5,902 nt of DNA, from the NCBI GenBank assembly GCA_021826485.1, contig JAKAZX010000267.1:1-5902 (forward strand), given 5' to 3'. This DNA is from Pseudomonadota bacterium. GTDB taxonomy: Bacteria; Pseudomonadota; Alphaproteobacteria; Acetobacterales; Acetobacteraceae. Shown here piece after piece: positions 4,861 to 5,902 of this stretch. The notes under the pieces are model-generated. The model made no database searches. It saw nothing but the letters and a program-made list of their open reading frames with translations, and was not told the DNA's origin. A program made the translations under genes and the position numbers. How positions within the stretch are numbered: position 1 is the first letter of the stretch; each line of letters opens with the position of its first letter.

Positions 4861-5902
4861 ATGGACGGCGGCACCGGCGCATCCGGCTGTCATGGCGGAC
4901 GCGAGACGCTGATCGGCGCCGCCCGCGCCGCCGGCAAGGGCGAGCATCTCGATCGGCTGCTGGCCGACTATCCGCGCGGGCCGCACGACCAGCCGCAATC
5001 CATGTGCCCCGCCTTCGGCTCGCTCCGCGTCGGTCTGCGCATGCGGCGCACGGCGATGATCCTGTCCGGTTCCGCATGCTGCGTGTACGGCCTGACCTTC
5101 ACCGCGCATTTCTACGGCGCGCGCCGCAGCGTCGGCTACGTGCCGTTCAATTCCGAGTCGCTGGTGCGCGGCCAGTTGTTCGAGGATATTCGTGATGCGG
5201 TGCAGGCGACCGCGCGGCCGGAGGACTACGACGTCGTCGTGGTCATCAATCTTTGCGTTCCCACCGCCTCTGGCGTGCCGCTGGACCGGCTGCCGCGGCA
5301 GATCGACGGCGTGCGCGTTATCGGCATCGACGTGCCCGGCTTCGGCGTGCCGACCCATGCCGAGGCGAAGGACGTGCTGGCCGGCGCGATGCTGCGCTAT
5401 GCGCGGCTGGAGGCCGAGGCCGGACCCGTTTCCCGCCCGCGCGCCCCGCGCGCCGAGCTGCCGGCGGTCACGCTGATCGGGGAGATGTTCCCGGCCGATC
5501 CGGTCGGCATCGCGGCCCTGCTCGCGCCGATGGGGCTTGCGGTCGGCGCGCAGGTGCCGACGCGCGAATGGCGCGACCTGTATGCCGCGCTCGACTGCCG
5601 CGTCGCCGCCGCGATCCATCCATTCTACACCGCCGCAGTGCGCGAGTTCGGCGCCGCCGGCCGCCCGGTGGTCGGCTCCGCGCCGGTCGGCGTGGAAGGT
5701 ACTGCCGCATGGCTGGACGCGATCGGCGCCGCCGCCGGTATCGCGCCGGCCGCAATCGACGCGACCAAGGCGCGCGCGCTGCCCGCGATCGCCGGCGCAC
5801 TCGCCGCCAACCGGATCGACGCGCGCATCACCCTCTCCGGCTATGAAGGATCGGAACTGCTGGTCGCCCGGCTGCTGATCGAGGCGGGCGCCGAAGTGCC
5901 CT
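4861..5902 (+). CDS. bchY: BchY, chlorophyllide a reductase subunit Y (partial, 3' end outside window)
   Basis: NifD/BchN-like catalytic subunit of chlorophyllide oxidoreductase. With BchZ it forms the heterotetramer that binds chlorophyllide and an Fe-S cluster and receives electrons from BchX. The first 347 codons are present without interruption; complete family members are roughly 480-500 residues. The N-terminus SGCHGG (8-13) is followed by GPHDQPQSMCPAFGSLRVGL (40-59), LSGSACCVYGLTF (68-80), YGARRSVGYVPFNSES (85-100) and VINLCVPTASGVPLD (128-142). Further on come GIDVPGFGVPTHAEAKDVLAG, GEMFPADPVGI, VPTREWRDLYAALDC, AIHPFYTAAVREF and GRPVVGSAPVG, all recognisable BchY blocks. C49, C73, C74 and C132 are the candidate Fe-S ligands by position; which of them bind is inferred from homology to BchN. 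It starts one base after the bchX stop; bchZ is expected downstream. Confidence 0.96.
   Translation, partial: MDGGTGASGCHGGRETLIGAARAAGKGEHLDRLLADYPRGPHDQPQSMCPAFGSLRVGLRMRRTAMILSGSACCVYGLTFTAHFYGARRSVGYVPFNSESLVRGQLFEDIRDAVQATARPEDYDVVVVINLCVPTASGVPLDRLPRQIDGVRVIGIDVPGFGVPTHAEAKDVLAGAMLRYARLEAEAGPVSRPRAPRAELPAVTLIGEMFPADPVGIAALLAPMGLAVGAQVPTREWRDLYAALDCRVAAAIHPFYTAAVREFGAAGRPVVGSAPVGVEGTAAWLDAIGAAAGIAPAAIDATKARALPAIAGALAANRIDARITLSGYEGSELLVARLLIEAGAEVP

Noticed and set aside
3870..4874. 334-residue minus-strand open frame opposite bchX
   Set aside because: Shadow of the highly conserved BchX frame; no recognisable motifs.
4840..5619. 259-residue minus-strand open frame opposite bchY
   Set aside because: Antisense to unmistakable BchY blocks and of biased composition.
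1..5902. Search for an undescribed system, mobile element, CRISPR array, tRNA/rRNA or riboswitch
   Set aside because: Nearly all sequence is accounted for by six canonical pigment genes and two short control regions. No repeats beyond the operators, no integrase or transposase motifs and no tRNA-like segments were seen.

Overview
This window is a piece of a purple-bacterial photosynthesis gene cluster: carotenoid and bacteriochlorophyll a biosynthesis. The DNA is very GC-rich, with strong G/C preference at third codon positions, and this opens long spurious reading frames on both strands. The gene set (crtD, crtE, crtF, bchC, bchX, bchY), its order and the PpsR/CrtJ-type operators point to an aerobic or facultative anoxygenic phototroph of the Proteobacteria. 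An alphaproteobacterium is most likely, because the layout matches the Rhodobacter-type crtDC / crtEF-bchCXYZ arrangement. Genus or family cannot be fixed from the window alone.

Layout. Positions 1-794 hold the 5' two-thirds or less of crtD on the minus strand, running off the left edge. An 87-bp divergent control region (795-881) separates it from the plus-strand genes. It contains two PpsR/CrtJ-type palindromes 8 bp apart. crtE (882-1751) and crtF (1753-2898) follow with one base between them. A 99-bp gap (2899-2997) carries a second pair of PpsR-like palindromes, also 8 bp apart, overlapping a sigma-70-like promoter. Then come bchC (2998-3936), bchX (3933-4859, ATGA overlap) and bchY (4861 to the right edge, truncated); bchZ would be expected next. 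No gene-free stretch exceeds 300 bases. No RNA gene, insertion sequence, CRISPR array, origin or convincing terminator was seen.

How the genes work together. CrtE makes geranylgeranyl diphosphate, the C20 precursor of carotenoids and of the esterifying alcohol of bacteriochlorophyll. CrtD (3,4-desaturation) and CrtF (O-methylation of the C-1 hydroxyl) act late in the spheroidene/spirilloxanthin type of carotenoid pathway. BchX, BchY and the expected BchZ form chlorophyllide oxidoreductase, the nitrogenase-like enzyme that reduces ring B. BchC oxidises the C3-hydroxyethyl group to the acetyl group of bacteriochlorophyllide a. Close spacing, and the lack of a terminator between crtF and bchC, suggest read-through from crtEF into bchCXY. 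Both promoter regions probably answer to the same oxygen/light-responsive repressor.

No undescribed system is visible; the coding content is canonical. The most informative part is the shared operator geometry of the two control regions.
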